NCBI GenBank assembly: GCA_030691925.1
Contig: JAUYDG010000075.1
Span: 1-5,005 of the forward strand
DNA from: Nanobdellota archaeon
GTDB taxonomy: Archaea; Nanobdellota; Nanobdellia; SCGC-AAA011-G17; VGLX01
DNA length: 5,005 bases
Direction: 5' to 3'
The translations under genes and the position numbers were made by a program. Below the pieces are notes generated by a model. It had not been told where the DNA came from. It did not search any database and worked only from the letters and a program-made list of their open reading frames with translations. Numbering within the stretch: position 1 is the stretch's first letter; each line of letters begins with the position of its first letter. Of this stretch, positions 3,758 to 5,005 are shown one piece after another.

Positions 3758-5005
3758 ATGGAAAACCAGAAAACAGCAAATCCGAAGAACTTCTTGTTCG
3801 TATCAATATCAGGACTGATAGGGGACATCGCCTGGCAGATAGTCAAAGAAGGGCATAATGTAAAATACTTTATCGAGGAAGAGGAAGAAAAAGACGTGGC
3901 AGAAGGATTCGTCCCGATGGTTAATGACTGGCAGAAAGAAGTCGGCTGGGCGGACATCATAGTCTTCGATGATGTTCTTGGGCAAGGAGCCAAAGCCAAA
4001 AACTTAAGAGAGCAAGGGAAATTCGTAATAGGTGGAACACCATACACAGACAAGCTAGAAGATGACAGGGCATTCGGCCAAGAAGAACTGAAAAAATACG
4101 GGGTCAACATACTCCCATACAAGGACTTCACCTCATTTGATGACGCTATAAACTTCGTAAAAGAAAACCCGGGAAGGTATGTCATAAAGCCAAGCGGACA
4201 GGCACAAAACATCAAAGGGCTCTTATTCGTAGGAGAAGAAGAAGATGGCAAGGATGTAATACAATTAATGGACAGCTACAAAAAAGCATGGGCCAAAAAA
4301 ATACCAGTATTCCAACTGCAAAAACGAGTAGTAGGAGTAGAAGTAGCTGTAGGAGCGTTCTTCAACGGAAAAGAATTCCTCTACCCGATAAACGTAAACT
4401 TTGAACACAAAAAACTGTTCCCAGGAGAACTAGGGCCATCGACAGGAGAAATGGGAACCTCCATGTTCGGGTCAGGACCTAACAAGATTTTCAACCAAAC
4501 TTTGAAAAAGATGGAGCCCAAACTTGCAGAAGAGGGTTATGTAGGCTATATAGACATTAACTGCATAGTCAACAACTATGGCATCTACCCATTAGAATTC
4601 ACGTCACGTTTCGGCTACCCGACGATAAGCATACAGCAGGAAGGAATGCTGATGCCCATAGGAGACTTCTTCTACGAACTAGCCAAGGGGGAAAAAGCAA
4701 AATTAAGGGTGAAAAGCGGCTTCCAGATAGGCGTAAGGATCGTAGTGCCGCCATTCCCATTCAAAGACAAAGAAACATTCAAGGTGAAATCGAAAGACTC
4801 AGTCATATTCTTCAAGAAATCCACAGAAGGAATCCACATAGAAGATGTCAAGCTAATAAACGGAGAATGGATAGTGACAGGAACATCAGGAGTGGTGCTG
4901 ATAGTATGCGGGACAGGGCAGACTATGAAGCAGACACAGGCGCAAGTCTACAACAGGATAAAAAACATAATGATACCCCAAATGTACTACAGGACAGACA
5001 TAGGA
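3758..5005 (+). CDS. PurD-like ATP-grasp ligase (phosphoribosylamine--glycine ligase family), divergent, 3'-truncated by the window edge
   Basis: The visible 416 residues follow the domain order of PurD, which joins glycine to phosphoribosylamine in purine synthesis. A Rossmann-like N-domain opens with FLFVSISGLIGDIAWQIVKEG (12-32). The ATP-grasp core has YVIKPSGQAQNIKGLLFVG (141-159, the IKxxG...KG strand-loop), LQKRVVGVEVAVGAFFNG (187-204), a GPSTGEMGT loop (226-234; PurD has GPNTGGMGA), DINCIV (266-271) and PLEFTSRFGYP (278-288). A PurD-like C-domain ends with WIVTGTSGVVLIVCGTG...Q-x-x-x-VYNRIKNI (371-404). PurD is usually 420-440 aa, so little is missing. Oddities are the loss of the N-terminal GGREHA-type motif, the metal-binding EFN read as EFT (280-282), and RFGDPE read as RFGYPT. 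No other purine gene is adjacent. It could be a true but divergent GAR synthetase or a PurD paralogue acting on another amine/carboxylate pair. Family confidence is high; the exact substrate is uncertain. Confidence 0.88.
   Translation, partial: MENQKTANPKNFLFVSISGLIGDIAWQIVKEGHNVKYFIEEEEEKDVAEGFVPMVNDWQKEVGWADIIVFDDVLGQGAKAKNLREQGKFVIGGTPYTDKLEDDRAFGQEELKKYGVNILPYKDFTSFDDAINFVKENPGRYVIKPSGQAQNIKGLLFVGEEEDGKDVIQLMDSYKKAWAKKIPVFQLQKRVVGVEVAVGAFFNGKEFLYPINVNFEHKKLFPGELGPSTGEMGTSMFGSGPNKIFNQTLKKMEPKLAEEGYVGYIDINCIVNNYGIYPLEFTSRFGYPTISIQQEGMLMPIGDFFYELAKGEKAKLRVKSGFQIGVRIVVPPFPFKDKETFKVKSKDSVIFFKKSTEGIHIEDVKLINGEWIVTGTSGVVLIVCGTGQTMKQTQAQVYNRIKNIMIPQMYYRTDIG

Noticed and set aside
3688..4251. Minus-strand reading frame of 187 codons opposite the ATP-grasp gene
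   Set aside because: Serine/proline/phenylalanine-rich translation typical of an antisense shadow; the plus strand encodes clear ATP-grasp motifs.
1..5005. CRISPR array, insertion sequence or large repeats
   Set aside because: No regularly spaced repeats, transposase motifs or long inverted or direct repeats were seen.

Overview
The window is archaeal. It carries the C-terminal half of a thermosome (group II chaperonin), archaeal BRE/TATA promoters about 25 nt from inferred transcription starts, T-tract terminators without hairpins, and a tRNA-Gly whose T-loop is split by an intron-like insertion. Most genes are AT-rich with A- or C-ending codons (ATA, AGA, GCA, GTA, GAC). The small uncharacterised proteins, and the lack of any biosynthetic cluster around a PurD-like ATP-grasp gene, make a DPANN-type or other poorly studied lineage plausible. 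That lineage call is inference; no single gene here proves it.

Layout. 2-838 (+): 3' part of the thermosome gene, followed by a T-tract terminator. 938-1309 (+): a 123-aa soluble helical protein of unknown function with its own TATA box and a strong Shine-Dalgarno site. 1373-2110 (-): a convergent gene for a 245-aa cysteine-rich protein whose N-terminal layout recalls the DUF1284 putative metal-binding family. It appears leaderless and differs in codon use from its neighbours. 2111-2267: divergent promoter region. 2268-2588 (+) and 2602-3552 (+): a likely two-gene operon encoding a 106-aa coiled-coil protein and a 316-aa protein. The latter ends in what looks like the N-terminal domain of a secretion/pilus ATPase (GspE/FlaI/VirB11 type) but stops before any Walker A ATPase core. 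3621-3733 (+): tRNA-Gly(GCC) with a 41-nt insertion at the 3' end of the T-loop. 3758-5005 (+, runs off the window): a divergent PurD-like ATP-grasp ligase starting 24 nt after the tRNA, probably on the same transcript.

The genes do not form one pathway. They read as housekeeping genes (chaperonin, tRNA, ligase) interleaved with lineage-specific small proteins. The observations most worth following are the T-loop insertion in tRNA-Gly, the ATPase-less secretion-type domain paired with a coiled-coil protein, and the altered metal-site motif in the PurD-like protein. There is no gene-free stretch longer than 300 bases; the largest gap is the 157-nt divergent promoter region.
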